The notes under the pieces were generated by a model. That model was given only the letters and a program-made list of their open reading frames with translations, did not search any database and was not told the origin of the DNA. The translations under genes and the position numbers were made by a program. A DNA stretch of 64,000 nucleotides, taken from positions 744,001 to 808,000 of the forward strand of contig NZ_NPKR01000001.1 in assembly GCF_008329535.1 (NCBI RefSeq), in the 5' to 3' direction. The stretch's first letter is position 1; each line of letters opens with the position of its first letter. Of this stretch, positions 8,279 to 17,607 are shown piece after piece. Origin of the DNA: Mycolicibacterium sp. P1-18 (GTDB taxonomy: Bacteria > Actinomycetota > Actinomycetes > Mycobacteriales > Mycobacteriaceae).

Positions 8279-9901
8279 CTACATTTCGTTGGATCGATTC
8301 GACGACAGTTCCTCGACCGCCATCTCGCGCAACTCCACCTTGCGCACCTTCCCGGTGACCGTCATCGGGAACTGGTCGACGGTCCGGACGTAGCGCGGAA
8401 TCTTGTGCCGGGCGAGCCGGTCGGCGGCGAAGGCGCGGACGTCGTCGGCCGTGAGCCCGGAAGCGCCGTCGCGCAACACGATCCACGCCATCAGCTCCTC
8501 GCCGTACTTCTCGTCGGGCACCCCGACCACCTGGGCGTCCTGCACGTCGGGATGGGTGTAGAGGAACTCCTCGACCTCGCGCGGGTAGACGTTCTCCCCG
8601 CCGCGGATGACCATGTCCTTGCTGCGCCCGGTGATCTGCACGTACCCGGCGTCGTCCATCACGGCCAGATCGCCGGTGTGCATCCACCCGTCGCCGTCGA
8701 TCACCTCCGCGGTCTTCTCCGGCAACTCCCAGTAGCCGAGCATGACGCTGTAGCCGCGGGTGCACAGTTCGCCCACGGCGCCACGATCGACCGGATCGCC
8801 GGTGTCCGCGTCGACGATCTTGATCTCCAGATGCGGGCCCACCCGGCCGACGGTGCCGACGCGCAGTTCGATCGCATCGTCGGTCCTGGTCTGGGTGCTC
8901 ACCGGTGAGGTCTCGGTCATGCCGTAGCAGATCGACACCTCGTCCATGTGCATCCGCGACACCACCTGGCGCATGATCTGTTCGGGGCACGGCGAGCCGG
9001 CCATGATGCCGGTGCGCAACGACGACAGGTCGAATTCGGCGAAGTCCTCCAGGGCCAACTCCGCGATGAACATCGTCGGCACGCCGTAGAGGCTGGTGCA
9101 CGACTCCGCCTCGACGGCGGCCAGCGTCGCGGTCGGATCGAAGCTGGGCGCCGGGATCACCATCGCCGAACCATGTGTGACACAGGCGAGTACGCCCATC
9201 ACCATGCCGAAGCAGTGGTAGAACGGCACCGGGATGCACACTCGGTCGGCGTCGGTGTAGGCCAGCAGCTCGCCGACGAAGTAGCCGTTGTTGAGGATGT
9301 TGGCGTGCGAGAGCGTCGCACCCTTCGGCCGGCCCGTGGTCCCGGAGGTGTACTGCACGTTGACGGCGTCGCCCGCGGCGAGCGTCGTGGCGACGGCGTC
9401 GACCCCGTCGTCGTCGGCGGCGAAGAGATCTCCGAAGGCGTCGGTGCCGAACAGCACCACGCGTTCCAGGCCCGGGCACGACGGCGCCACGTCGGCGAGG
9501 ATGCGCGCGTAGTCGGAGTCCTTGAACGTCTGCGCGGCGAACACCCACCGCATGCCGGCCTGGTTGACGACGAACTCGAGTTCGTGGGCACGATAAGCCG
9601 GGTTGACGGTGACGAGCACGACGCCGATCTCGGCGGTCGCGAACTGCACCAGCGTCCACTCCCAGCGGTTCGGCGACCACACCCCCACACGGTCTCCCGG
9701 ACGCAAGCCCGCCGCCAGCAGTCCGGCCGCCAGACGCCGGACCTCCTCCCGGAGTTGGGCATACGTCCACCGGCGACCGGCGGGCACGTCCACCACCGCG
9801 TCGCTGTCGGGCCACCGGTCCGCCGCCCGGGCCAACGCCTGGCCGATGGTGTCGGTCAGCAGGTCCGGTGTGGTCTCACCGCGGGCGTAGGACGGTGTCA
9901 T
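8279..9901 (-). CDS. Fatty-acyl-CoA synthetase / AMP-dependent ligase (FadD-type)
   Basis: A 540-residue ANL-superfamily ligase. The phosphate-binding loop [16 protein letters not shown] lies near residues 180-195; other core motifs are YGMTETSP, the YxxTGDLA hinge-side motif ([12 protein letters not shown]) and the C-terminal [12 protein letters not shown] with the catalytic lysine. It would activate a carboxylic acid to its acyl-CoA through an acyl-adenylate. Overall sequence recalls medium/long-chain FadD enzymes of mycobacteria, but the chain length preference cannot be read here. The ATG at 9901 is preceded by GAGAGGGAAAGG, and the gene overlaps the upstream LuxR regulator by 26 bases, implying co-expression. 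Confidence 0.88.
   Translation of the reverse strand: MTPSYARGETTPDLLTDTIGQALARAADRWPDSDAVVDVPAGRRWTYAQLREEVRRLAAGLLAAGLRPGDRVGVWSPNRWEWTLVQFATAEIGVVLVTVNPAYRAHELEFVVNQAGMRWVFAAQTFKDSDYARILADVAPSCPGLERVVLFGTDAFGDLFAADDDGVDAVATTLAAGDAVNVQYTSGTTGRPKGATLSHANILNNGYFVGELLAYTDADRVCIPVPFYHCFGMVMGVLACVTHGSAMVIPAPSFDPTATLAAVEAESCTSLYGVPTMFIAELALEDFAEFDLSSLRTGIMAGSPCPEQIMRQVVSRMHMDEVSICYGMTETSPVSTQTRTDDAIELRVGTVGRVGPHLEIKIVDADTGDPVDRGAVGELCTRGYSVMLGYWELPEKTAEVIDGDGWMHTGDLAVMDDAGYVQITGRSKDMVIRGGENVYPREVEEFLYTHPDVQDAQVVGVPDEKYGEELMAWIVLRDGASGLTADDVRAFAADRLARHKIPRYVRTVDQFPMTVTGKVRKVELREMAVEELSSNRSNEM
8289..8302. promoter_or_regulatory. Candidate operator for the 7109-8155 LacI regulator, copy B
   Basis: TTGGATCGATTCGA is the perfect inverted copy of the site at 8212-8225, 63 bases away. 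It lies inside the last codons of the acyl-CoA synthetase gene. The pair could also be read as a long stem, but the internal dyad and adjacency to a LacI gene favour an operator pair. Confidence 0.55.
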
Positions 9902-12650
9902 CGGCGCCTTTCCCTCTCCACGCGAGTGCCAACTGCACCCGCGACTTCACCCCGAGCTTGCGGAACACCGCGCGCAGATGGGTGTTCACCGTGTTGGTCG
10001 ACACGCTCAGTGCCTCCGCCGCGGAGCGATTGGTGTACCCCGTGCTGATCAATTCGACCACGCGCAGCTCGGTCGGAGTCAGCGACGCCCATCCACTGTG
10101 CGGACGCGGTGCCGGCGGATTCAGCCGAATATTCCGGATACCCTGTCCGCGAAGCAGATTCGAGATGACGCGCCCGGCCGACGTGGCCCCGACCCGTTGG
10201 TAGATCTCGGCAGCCTCGACCAGGGCGTCCACCGCCTGTTCCGATCGACCCTGGCGCAGCAGCGCCGATCCTCGATCCTTCAGGGCGTCGGCCAGCAACA
10301 TCGGGCGCGGCGACTGCCGCAGCGTGCTCACCGCGGCGTCGAGCACGTCGGGGTCGTCGGCCACCAGGCCGCGTACGTGCAGCGCCACGCCGTCCAGGCT
10401 CGCAACGCCGGGATTGCGCCGTGCCGCAAGGTCGGCGAGTCGCGACGCCGCGGCCACCATGTCCCGGTCACCCGCGGCCAGGCCGATGTCGGCCAGGATC
10501 CTCATCCACGGCGGCGTCCACGGCCAGGGGTCGCGGACGTCCTCCGCGCGGTCGAGCAGCGGACCCAGGATCTCCAGGGCTCCCGCCAGGTCGCCGGACC
10601 CCGCCTTCATCCAACCCCGCATCAACCGAGCGCGCGGCGACCGGTCACCGTCGGACAGCCGACAGTCGTCCTCGATCGGCACCAACAGCTCGGTGGCCCT
10701 GCCGATTTCACCTCGATAGCTGGCGACGGCCGCGAGCACCATGCGCGCGTTGAGTCGGTATCCGTGGTTGTCGGTCTCGTCGGCCAGCCTCAGCAACGTG
10801 CGCGCGCCCGCCTCGGCGGCGTCGAACCGGGCGAGGTTGTGGTCCTGCCACATCTGGGCGTACAGCATGGACGGCAGCAGCTCGTCGACGTCGTCCCGGG
10901 CCTCGCGAATCTTGGCCAGCAGGGCTTCGGCGTCGTCGTAGGCGTCCAGATGCTGAAGGGTCCGGATCTCCTCGATCTCGTAGGCGGTGTCCGAGAGCCG
11001 CCGTAGGTCGGCGAAGCGGTCCAGCGCCAACCGGTGCCGGCCTTCGTTCCGGGCCGCCTCGATCAGGGCGATCACCGCAAGCCGTTGGCAGTAGTCGTCC
11101 CCGAGCCTCGAGCCCTCCGCCAGCGCCGCCTGCGCCATCGACTCCGCTCGCGCCGCCGACTTGGTCCGCGAGGCGGCCAGGGCCTGCGCCGCCGACAGCT
11201 GGGCCCGCAGTACCGCCGACAGCCCGGTCAGGGCCAAGGCCGCACCGGCCCGGCGTTCCATCCGAACGCAGTCACCCAGGCACCACAGGGCGCGGCACGC
11301 CTGCAGCTCGATCCGCGCGACGACCTCCGGCTCGGTGGCCACCTCGAGCAGGCGGTCGGCCACCGCGAGCGCCCGGCTCTCCCGCTGCACGTTGACCAGC
11401 GTCTCGACCGTGCGGGTGCCGGTGACCAACCACAGCGGATGCGCTGGTGTCGTCAGAGCGAACGCCTGCTGAGCCAGCTCGGCGGCCTGTTCCGGCATCG
11501 ACACCAGACACTCGCTCGCCGCCCGCTCCAGCGCGAGCACGGCCTCCTCGTCGTTCTGCACGGCGCTGACCCGAAAATGGGTCGCCGAGACCAGTGCGGG
11601 TCGGCCCTCGCCGACGAGGTAGCGGGCGGCGGACCGATGCAGCGTGCGGCGGTCGTCCGGGGCGACGTCGGCGTACACCGCCTCCCCGACGAGGTCGTGG
11701 GGCAGGAAGACCTCGTGGTCGGCGGTGCCGAGCAGTCCGTGGTCGACGCCCTCGCGGACCAGCAGACCCACCTGCGCGTCCGACAGGTTCCCCAGCAGCC
11801 GTCCCGCGTCGGACGCGTCGAGGGGCCGGCCCCACACGGCGGTCAGCCTCACCAGGGCAGCGGTCCGCTCCGACAGTTCGTTCATCCGCTCGCGCACACC
11901 CGCCGACAGTTCGGCCGCCAGGCCACCGACGCCCTCACCGCGTTCTCGACGCCTGGCCAGCCCGTCGAGCACCTGCACCGCCCAGAAGGGATTGCCGCCC
12001 ACGCCGTTGAGGAGTTTCTTGACGTGGTCGGACGGTTCCGCGCCGAGCCGATCCGAGGCGAGGCTCACGATGTCGTCGGGACCCAACGGCCCCAACGTGA
12101 TTCGCGTGACGGCAGTGACGTCGTCGGTGCCGGCGATGACCTCTTGAACCGGTCCGGTCGGCGCCCACCGGCTGGTGAGCACCCAGACCACGGGCGATCC
12201 AGCCAACCGAGACGGCAGCACGCGCAGCGCGAACCTCGTCAGCCGGTCGGACCATTGCACGTCGTCGACGGCAATCAGCACCGGCGTGCTCAACGCCATC
12301 TCCTCGAGCAGGGAGCTGATTCGGTCGACCAACCACAGCGGCTTGTCGTACAGCGGCGCAAGACTGGCGAACGCCTCGCCGGGCAGCAGCGGTTGACGCC
12401 CCGACCGCAGCGACACCAACAGCGGCGCGCCCGGCGCGATCTGGTCGCCCTGCTCGGCCTTGCCGCTGCCGACCGAGAATCCAGACCGAGCGGCTTGTTC
12501 GACGACCGCTCGCAGGACGGCGGACTTCCCGATGCCGGGCTCGCCACTGATGACGATCAGGGCGCCCTGGCCGGTGCTGGTGGCGCGACGCAGAGCCACG
12601 AGCGCGCGCGACATCGCGTCGCTCCGTCCCCTGAGCACCGTCTGCGCCAT
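9876..12650 (-). CDS. LuxR-family ATPase regulator (MalT/LAL-type)
   Basis: A 924-residue large ATP-binding LuxR-family regulator. A Walker A motif ([10 protein letters not shown], residues 35-44) and Walker B-like strand ([13 protein letters not shown]) form an AAA/STAND ATPase domain, then a long alpha-helical TPR-like middle, then a C-terminal GerE helix-turn-helix ([20 protein letters not shown] and [13 protein letters not shown]). The start ATG at 12650 ([10 protein letters not shown]) is where homology begins; longer readings are arginine/proline-rich. It precedes and overlaps the acyl-CoA synthetase, which it may control in response to a nucleotide- or carbohydrate-bound state. Confidence 0.88.
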   Translation of the reverse strand: MAQTVLRGRSDAMSRALVALRRATSTGQGALIVISGEPGIGKSAVLRAVVEQAARSGFSVGSGKAEQGDQIAPGAPLLVSLRSGRQPLLPGEAFASLAPLYDKPLWLVDRISSLLEEMALSTPVLIAVDDVQWSDRLTRFALRVLPSRLAGSPVVWVLTSRWAPTGPVQEVIAGTDDVTAVTRITLGPLGPDDIVSLASDRLGAEPSDHVKKLLNGVGGNPFWAVQVLDGLARRRERGEGVGGLAAELSAGVRERMNELSERTAALVRLTAVWGRPLDASDAGRLLGNLSDAQVGLLVREGVDHGLLGTADHEVFLPHDLVGEAVYADVAPDDRRTLHRSAARYLVGEGRPALVSATHFRVSAVQNDEEAVLALERAASECLVSMPEQAAELAQQAFALTTPAHPLWLVTGTRTVETLVNVQRESRALAVADRLLEVATEPEVVARIELQACRALWCLGDCVRMERRAGAALALTGLSAVLRAQLSAAQALAASRTKSAARAESMAQAALAEGSRLGDDYCQRLAVIALIEAARNEGRHRLALDRFADLRRLSDTAYEIEEIRTLQHLDAYDDAEALLAKIREARDDVDELLPSMLYAQMWQDHNLARFDAAEAGARTLLRLADETDNHGYRLNARMVLAAVASYRGEIGRATELLVPIEDDCRLSDGDRSPRARLMRGWMKAGSGDLAGALEILGPLLDRAEDVRDPWPWTPPWMRILADIGLAAGDRDMVAAASRLADLAARRNPGVASLDGVALHVRGLVADDPDVLDAAVSTLRQSPRPMLLADALKDRGSALLRQGRSEQAVDALVEAAEIYQRVGATSAGRVISNLLRGQGIRNIRLNPPAPRPHSGWASLTPTELRVVELISTGYTNRSAAEALSVSTNTVNTHLRAVFRKLGVKSRVQLALAWRGKGADDTVLRPR

Positions 12651-13073
12651 GTGGTTCCGTCCCGTCCGACCGCCGCGGCGAGGTCTCGCATTGCAGAACG
12701 CCGAATGTCCACCAGAATTCCCACGCAAGGACGCCGGTGCGGCGCCTCTCATCCGTTTGGATGATATTGACGATGACCACGTGTCCGCGGCGGTTCCGCG
12801 AAGGTTCCGCACCCGTCGCCGGAGGGTCCTCGCGGGCGTCGACGGGGTGCGTCGAGGCGCTGGCGACGACGCATCGGGCCTCCGGACCGAGACCGACGTG
12901 CAGCGACCCCGTGCCGCGGGCTGGTCGAGCAAATGGGCCGACGAGCCCAGTCAAGATCGTCAATTCGTGCGATGGGCAGGCCCGCCCGCGAGTGGTTGAG
13001 TCATCCCCGTTCGTGATGTTACTCGCAAGTAGGTTCCGCTGTGTCGGAGCTCACATCAAGTCAAGGAGTTCCC
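12651..13073. promoter_or_regulatory. Divergent intergenic region between LuxR-type regulator and GjpA-like gene
   Basis: This 423-base stretch carries no convincing gene; possible readings are short and arginine/proline-rich. It should hold the promoters for both neighbours. Close to the rightward gene I see TTGAGT (about 12996) and TACTCG with 18 bases between, and an imperfect palindrome TACTCGCAAGTA near 13020. On the minus strand TATCAT near 12765 could serve as a -10. These are weak matches. Confidence 0.4.
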
Positions 13074-14510
13074 ATGCAAGCTGCCGTCCGTCGCCCACAC
13101 GTCGCCGCCGGGGTCGCGCTGGTCGGAGCGAGCGTCATCGCCGCCGCCGCGGTCACGCCGATGCCGGCCATCCACCTGCCCGACGTCGCGCTGCCGTCCA
13201 TCCACGCCACCGAGGTCGGACTCGCCGCCCTGGCCAACCCCCTCGACGCCTACGCACAGGTCTTCCAGACCGCGCTCGCCAACACGAACACGCTCATCCA
13301 GAACACCGTCCCGGGCCAGCTGCTCAACCAGATCCTGCAGAACCAGGTCAGCAGCGCCGCCACACTGCTCAACGGGCTGTCGACGACCGGCGGCGGGATC
13401 GCCGCCGCGGCGTCGCAGGTGCCGGCGGCGCTGACCACGGCCGTCAGCCAGCTCGCCGCGGGCAACGTCGAGGGTGCGGTGAACACGCTGCTGGGAGTCC
13501 CCCTCGGACTCGCCGCCCCCGCGCTGAACCTGCTGCCGGTGTTGCAGACCGTGCTCACCCAGCCCCTGACGAACCTCGTCAACGTGATCAACGCGTTCAC
13601 CCGCGACCCGCAGCTCACGCTCCTCGCCGTCAGCGGCTTCATCGCCCCGCTGATCAGTGCCCCCGCCGCCGCGGCGGCCGCCATCCAGAACGTCGTCAAC
13701 GCCGTCGGCACCGGCGATCTCGGCGCGGTGGCGAACGCCGTGTTCACCGCCCCCGCCACCATCGCCGACGGCATTCTCAACGGCGGTTACGGGCCCAACC
13801 TCGGACCGCTGGCCGGCTTCCCGGACGGGTCGGGACTCGTCGTCAAGGCGGGCGGGCTCCTTGCTTCCTCCCAGATCACGGTCGACGGCAGCGGCAACCT
13901 GGTGGTCACCACGGGCGGTCCGTTCTACGCCCTCCAGCAGGTGCTCAAGATGATCACCGACGCGATCGCGCCGCCCGCCCCCGCTGCCACCATCGCCAGC
14001 CTGCCGTCGACGACCGCGGCGACCGTCACCCTGACCACGGCCACCGCCCCGGCCAAGGCGCCCGACGAGGCCACCACCCCGGACGCGACCGCACCGGCGG
14101 CCACCACCGACAAGGGGTCCGCCACCGACGAGACCTCGAGCACCCCCGCCAGCACGAAGGACGGCAGCGAATCAGACACCAGCACAAAGGATTCCACCGC
14201 GTCGACGTCGACGCCAGCCACCTCGACGAAGACTCCGACCGAGACGTCCTCGTCGACGCCGTCGGCCACCACGAAGCCGACGACGTCGACCCCCGACGTG
14301 ACGACCGGCAACAAGGTCGAGCCGGGGTCGTCCGCGGGTGCGGACGCACCCAAGTCGAGCGGGTCGAGCACCACGACGCCGACGAAGGACGGGGCGTCGA
14401 GCGAGCAGTCGACGGGCGCGGAGAAGACCTCGGACAAGGCGTCTGACAAGGGCTCCGAGAAGGGCTCCGAGAAGGCCGCCGACTCCTCGTCGAAGGGAAG
14501 TTCCTCCTAG
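13074..14510 (+). CDS. GjpA-like outer membrane/surface protein with Ser/Thr-rich tail
   Basis: A 478-residue exported protein. An N-terminal hydrophobic segment (GVALVGASVIAAAAVTP) looks like a signal peptide. Residues to about 310 are Ala/Leu/Asn/Val-rich with repeated amphipathic stretches (VPAALTTAVSQLAAGNVEGA, VVNAVGTGDLGAVANAVFTAP), the pattern of proteins annotated as outer membrane porin GjpA in Gordonia and mycobacteria. The last 165 residues are a low-complexity Ser/Thr/Pro/Lys region (AATTDKGS, STKDGSESD, DKASDKGSEKGSEK), probably an extended, possibly O-mannosylated, tail. I chose the ATG at 13074 because of AAGGAG 6 bases before it. Porin function is inferred from family resemblance only. 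Confidence 0.6.
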   Translation: MQAAVRRPHVAAGVALVGASVIAAAAVTPMPAIHLPDVALPSIHATEVGLAALANPLDAYAQVFQTALANTNTLIQNTVPGQLLNQILQNQVSSAATLLNGLSTTGGGIAAAASQVPAALTTAVSQLAAGNVEGAVNTLLGVPLGLAAPALNLLPVLQTVLTQPLTNLVNVINAFTRDPQLTLLAVSGFIAPLISAPAAAAAAIQNVVNAVGTGDLGAVANAVFTAPATIADGILNGGYGPNLGPLAGFPDGSGLVVKAGGLLASSQITVDGSGNLVVTTGGPFYALQQVLKMITDAIAPPAPAATIASLPSTTAATVTLTTATAPAKAPDEATTPDATAPAATTDKGSATDETSSTPASTKDGSESDTSTKDSTASTSTPATSTKTPTETSSSTPSATTKPTTSTPDVTTGNKVEPGSSAGADAPKSSGSSTTTPTKDGASSEQSTGAEKTSDKASDKGSEKGSEKAADSSSKGSSS

Positions 14511-14523
14511 CCGACGGCCAGGG

Positions 14524-15384
14524 TCACCCGAGACGTCCCCTCCACCCCCGGGTGGAGGGGACGTTCGTCGCCAGATAGTCGAACACCGTCTCGCACACGA
14601 CGTCGGCGCCGCTCACCACGACGTGGTGGACGGGCGCCGTCATCGCCCGCGCGAAGTTGGCCGCCTGACCGGGCAGCGACGCGTCGTCGCGGTTCTCCAG
14701 CACCAGGACGGGCGTGCTGATCCGGCGGATGTCGTCGGCCGTCAGGGTGTAGTCGGCGGTCCTGCGGACGTACTCGACGGCCGTCCCCTCGCCGAACACC
14801 CGTTGACCGGTGCTCAGCCCCCGCCGCATCCGTGGATCCTGCCGCATCAGCGCGTCGAGCAGGGGCGCCGCCTCGTCGTCGCGCTCGTCTTCGATGAGCT
14901 CGAGGATGGGCTCCGGGATGTGCGGGGACGAAGCGTAGAACGTCGTCATGCCGTCGTTGCAGACGATCGCAGCCGCGCGGTGGTCGTGGGCCGCGTACCG
15001 GGCGACCAGATAGCCGCCCAGCCCGTGACCGAAGTGCACGATGGCGCCGGCGTCGACCTCCGGGATGGTTGAGGCGAAGTCGACGACCGGGCCGAGCACG
15101 TTCTCCCAGTCCGGGCGCATGGTGACCCGTCCGTCGCGGAGCATGGCCCCCTGCCCGGGTCCGTCGTAGGTCAGGAAGTTGTACCCGCGCCGGAGTGCGG
15201 CCGCCCCGATGACGGCGTACCCGTCCTCGCACCGTTCCCCGAAACCGTTGGTGTAGATCATCGTTGGCCGCGGTGGTCCCCCGGGGTCGACGAGGGACAG
15301 GTAGCCGGGCATCGACCCGCCCCGGTACGGAATGCTCACCGCGCCGAGCAGCTCGTCGTCGCGGACGGTCGACTGCTGGCTCAT
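14524..15384 (-). CDS. Alpha/beta-hydrolase-fold protein lacking the catalytic Ser
   Basis: A 286-residue protein resembling the DUF1100/FrsA-like alpha/beta hydrolases, with an N-terminal RGGSMPGYL strand, oxyanion-side YTNGFGE, YDGPGQG and the nucleophile-elbow region HFGHGLGGYLVARYA. The elbow should read GxSxG but is G119-H-G-L-G123, so glycine occupies the nucleophile position. The acid residue (LVLENRDDAS) is present, but the usual C-terminal His is not evident (SGADVVCETVFDYL). It is therefore likely a non-hydrolytic family member or works by another mechanism. Its last codons contain the strong terminator at 14533-14564. It is divergent from the acetolactate-synthase-like gene at 15483. 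Confidence 0.75.
   Translation of the reverse strand: MSQQSTVRDDELLGAVSIPYRGGSMPGYLSLVDPGGPPRPTMIYTNGFGERCEDGYAVIGAAALRRGYNFLTYDGPGQGAMLRDGRVTMRPDWENVLGPVVDFASTIPEVDAGAIVHFGHGLGGYLVARYAAHDHRAAAIVCNDGMTTFYASSPHIPEPILELIEDERDDEAAPLLDALMRQDPRMRRGLSTGQRVFGEGTAVEYVRRTADYTLTADDIRRISTPVLVLENRDDASLPGQAANFARAMTAPVHHVVVSGADVVCETVFDYLATNVPSTRGWRGRLG
14533..14564. terminator. Strong bidirectional stem-loop between convergent genes
   Basis: Perfect 15-base arms (ACGTCCCCTCCACCC at 14533-14547 and its complement at 14550-14564) give a very GC-rich hairpin. There is no U-tract, as is usual in mycobacteria. It lies 22 bases after the GjpA-like stop and wholly inside the final codons of the opposing alpha/beta-hydrolase gene, so one element can end both transcripts. 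Confidence 0.75.
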
Positions 15385-15442
15385 GTCTTCGATCGTGTCG
15401 TGACGGACCGCCGACGTCGACGATGCCTTCCCCCAGCCGATC

Positions 15443-15458
15443 TACCGGCTAGCCGGTA
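15443..15458. promoter_or_regulatory. Perfect 16-bp palindrome, candidate operator
   Basis: TACCGGCTAGCCGGTA is its own reverse complement. It lies in the 98-base gap between the divergent genes at 15384 and 15483, covering positions -25 to -40 relative to the predicted leaderless start of the rightward gene, i.e. over its -35 zone. This suits a TetR/MarR-like dimer. No regulator gene is adjacent. Confidence 0.55.
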
Positions 15459-15470
15459 TTGCCACCTGTC

Positions 15471-15476
15471 TAGGCT
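15471..15476 (+). promoter_or_regulatory. -10 element (TAGGCT) of a leaderless start
   Basis: TAGGCT is followed by exactly 6 bases and then the ATG at 15483, the spacing expected if transcription starts on the A of the start codon. There is no usable Shine-Dalgarno at normal distance (GAGGA abuts the ATG). Confidence 0.6.
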
Positions 15477-15482
15477 CGAGGA

Positions 15483-17144
15483 ATGGCAGCACCCAGTCGC
15501 ATCACGGCCGAGTTGATCGTCGAGTGCTTGGAGAACGAGGGCGTCACCCACGTCTTCGGCATTCCCGGCGAGGAGAACATCAGGCTGGTCGACGCGCTCT
15601 CGCGGTCGTCGATCGAGTACGTACTCACCCGGCACGAGCAGGGTGCGTCGTTCATGGCGGAGGTGTACGGCCGCCTGACCGGCCGGGCGGGGGTGTGCTC
15701 GGCGACCTTGGGACCCGGCGCCATCAACCTGCTGCTCGGTGTCGCCGACGCAACCACCAATTCAACTCCCGTGCTTGCCCTTTCGGCTCAAGTTGGGATG
15801 CGCCGCAGCTACAAGGAATCGCATCAGGGTGTCGACCTGGTGTCGATGTTCGCACCGGTCACCAAGTGGTCGGCCCTGGTCGCGACCCCGGGTGCGGTGC
15901 CCGAGATGGTGCGCAAGGCCTTCAAGCTCGCCCAGACCGAGCGCCCCGGCGCCGTCTACCTGGCGGTGCCGGAGGACGTCGAATCCGCCGACGTGCCCGA
16001 GGCGGCGGTGCCGCTGCGGGTCAACGTGCCGCGACCCGACGATCCGTCGGCCACGCAGATCGCCCGCGCCGCCGACATCCTGCGGGCCGCCCGCAACCCG
16101 GTGGTGCTGGCCGGCCACGGCGCCGCCCGCACCGATGCCTCCGCCGCGGTGCGCCGCTTCGCCGAGACACTCGCCATCCCGGTGGCCACGACGTTCCACG
16201 GCAAGGGCGTCATGCCCGACGACCATCCCCTGGCCCTCGGCGCGGTCGGCTTCATGCGCCACGACTACGTGAACTTCGGCTTCGACCAGGCCGACGTCAT
16301 CGTCGCCGCGGGCTACGAGCTGCAGGAGTTCGACCCGGTCCGCATCAACCCGCGCGGTGACACGAAGATCATCCACGTCCACCGCTTTCCGGCCGAGGTC
16401 GACGCGCACTACGACGTGGCCGTGGGGCTGCACGCCGACATCGGGCGCTGCCTCGACGAGCTGGCCGCGGCGGTGCAACGAGAACACCCGCCGACATCCG
16501 GGCAGGAGCGCATCCGGGAGCTGCTCACCAAGGAGCTCGACAACGGCCGCGACGACGACAGGTTCCCGCTCGCGCCGGCCCGCATCGTCGCCGACACCAG
16601 GGCGGCGCTGGACCGCGAGGACATCGTCCTCGTCGACACCGGGGCACTCAAGATGTGGATGGCACGGCTCTACCCGACCTACGAACCCAACACATGCCTG
16701 ATCTCCAACGGCCTGTCCACCATGGCCTGGACGCTGCCCGGGGCGATCGCCGCCAAGATCGCCCGGCCCGAGGCGAAGGTGCTGGTGGCCACCGGCGACG
16801 GCTCGTTCCTGATGAACTCCCAGGAGATCGAGACCGCACTGCGCGTCGGCACTCCCATCGTCATCCTCATCTGGGTCGACGACGCCTACGGATTGATCAG
16901 CTGGAAGATGGATCTGGAGATCGGCCACAACGTCGACACCCGGTTCGGCAATCCGGACTTCGTCGCCTACGCGGAGAGCTTCGGCGCCAAGGGATATCGC
17001 ATCGCGTCAGCCGGCGAGCTGCTGCCCACCCTGCGCGAGGCGCTGGCGGCCGACACGGTCAGCGTCATCGCCTGCCCGGTCGACTACAGCGTCAACAGCG
17101 CTCTCATCGAGTCGCTGGGTGAGCTGGACGAGTCCTGGTCATGA
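15483..17144 (+). CDS. Acetolactate synthase large subunit-like ThDP enzyme
   Basis: A 553-residue thiamine-diphosphate enzyme with the three usual domains. The N-terminal Pyr domain has the cofactor-activating Glu52 (TRHEQGASFMAE); the middle domain follows; the C-terminal PP domain has GDGSFLMNSQEIETA near residue 437 for Mg/ThDP binding. It would condense pyruvate (or another 2-keto acid) to an acetohydroxy acid. No small regulatory subunit gene is nearby, so it may be a catabolic AlsS-type enzyme or a paralogue with another 2-keto acid substrate rather than the biosynthetic IlvB. Its end overlaps the opposing membrane-protein gene by 41 bases. Confidence 0.8.
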   Translation: MAAPSRITAELIVECLENEGVTHVFGIPGEENIRLVDALSRSSIEYVLTRHEQGASFMAEVYGRLTGRAGVCSATLGPGAINLLLGVADATTNSTPVLALSAQVGMRRSYKESHQGVDLVSMFAPVTKWSALVATPGAVPEMVRKAFKLAQTERPGAVYLAVPEDVESADVPEAAVPLRVNVPRPDDPSATQIARAADILRAARNPVVLAGHGAARTDASAAVRRFAETLAIPVATTFHGKGVMPDDHPLALGAVGFMRHDYVNFGFDQADVIVAAGYELQEFDPVRINPRGDTKIIHVHRFPAEVDAHYDVAVGLHADIGRCLDELAAAVQREHPPTSGQERIRELLTKELDNGRDDDRFPLAPARIVADTRAALDREDIVLVDTGALKMWMARLYPTYEPNTCLISNGLSTMAWTLPGAIAAKIARPEAKVLVATGDGSFLMNSQEIETALRVGTPIVILIWVDDAYGLISWKMDLEIGHNVDTRFGNPDFVAYAESFGAKGYRIASAGELLPTLREALAADTVSVIACPVDYSVNSALIESLGELDESWS

Positions 17145-17607
17145 CGCTTCGCACCAGGTAGCAGACGGCGCTGAGCAGGTAGAAGCCCGCCACCAGCAGC
17201 AGCCAGCGCGCGAGGTAGGGCTCCTGGGTGAGGCCGGTCGCCGCGTTGTAGGTGAAGGCGCCCTGCTCGATGATGCCGGGCAGGAACATGGCGAACGTCA
17301 ACGCCGATGCGAGGGTAGGCATTCGGAGATAGTTCACGATCGGTACCCGGCGCGTGTTGTCGGGGTCGGCGCGTCGGCGCCCCTTGGGCAGCAGCCGTTC
17401 GGCCAACGCGTAGAGCGGGAACAGGATGAGGTCGTGGCCGATGACCGCCACGGCGAACCACACCGCGATCGACTGCCACCAGACCCGGGGGTTGAACAGC
17501 TGGTCGACCCCGAGCACCGAGATCGTGTAGGCGCCGAGGGCCAGCGCGGCCACCAGCACGATGAGGTGCAGGACGTGGTCACCGTAGAGGCGCTTGAAGA
17601 CGGTCAT
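17104..17607 (-). CDS. Four- to five-helix membrane protein, partner of the Moco oxidoreductase (Rv0219-like)
   Basis: A 167-residue integral membrane protein with hydrophobic segments LHLIVLVAALALGAYTISVLG, VWWQSIAVWFAVAVIGHDLILF, a central segment with ASALTFAMFLPG and WLLLVAGFYLLSAVCYLV. The ATG at 17607 overlaps the upstream stop as TGATG, so it is translated with the Moco protein. The gene pair and order match what I recall for M. tuberculosis Rv0218-Rv0219. It has conserved-looking His residues (VIGHDL) but no recognisable catalytic domain; a redox membrane subunit is possible. Confidence 0.7.
   Translation of the reverse strand: MTVFKRLYGDHVLHLIVLVAALALGAYTISVLGVDQLFNPRVWWQSIAVWFAVAVIGHDLILFPLYALAERLLPKGRRRADPDNTRRVPIVNYLRMPTLASALTFAMFLPGIIEQGAFTYNAATGLTQEPYLARWLLLVAGFYLLSAVCYLVRSVMTRTRPAHPATR

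Noticed and set aside
8212..8302. The inverted repeat as a plain transcription terminator
   Set aside because: A 63-base loop is too long for an intrinsic terminator and each arm is itself a near-palindrome with a LacI-like centre, so an operator pair is the better reading.
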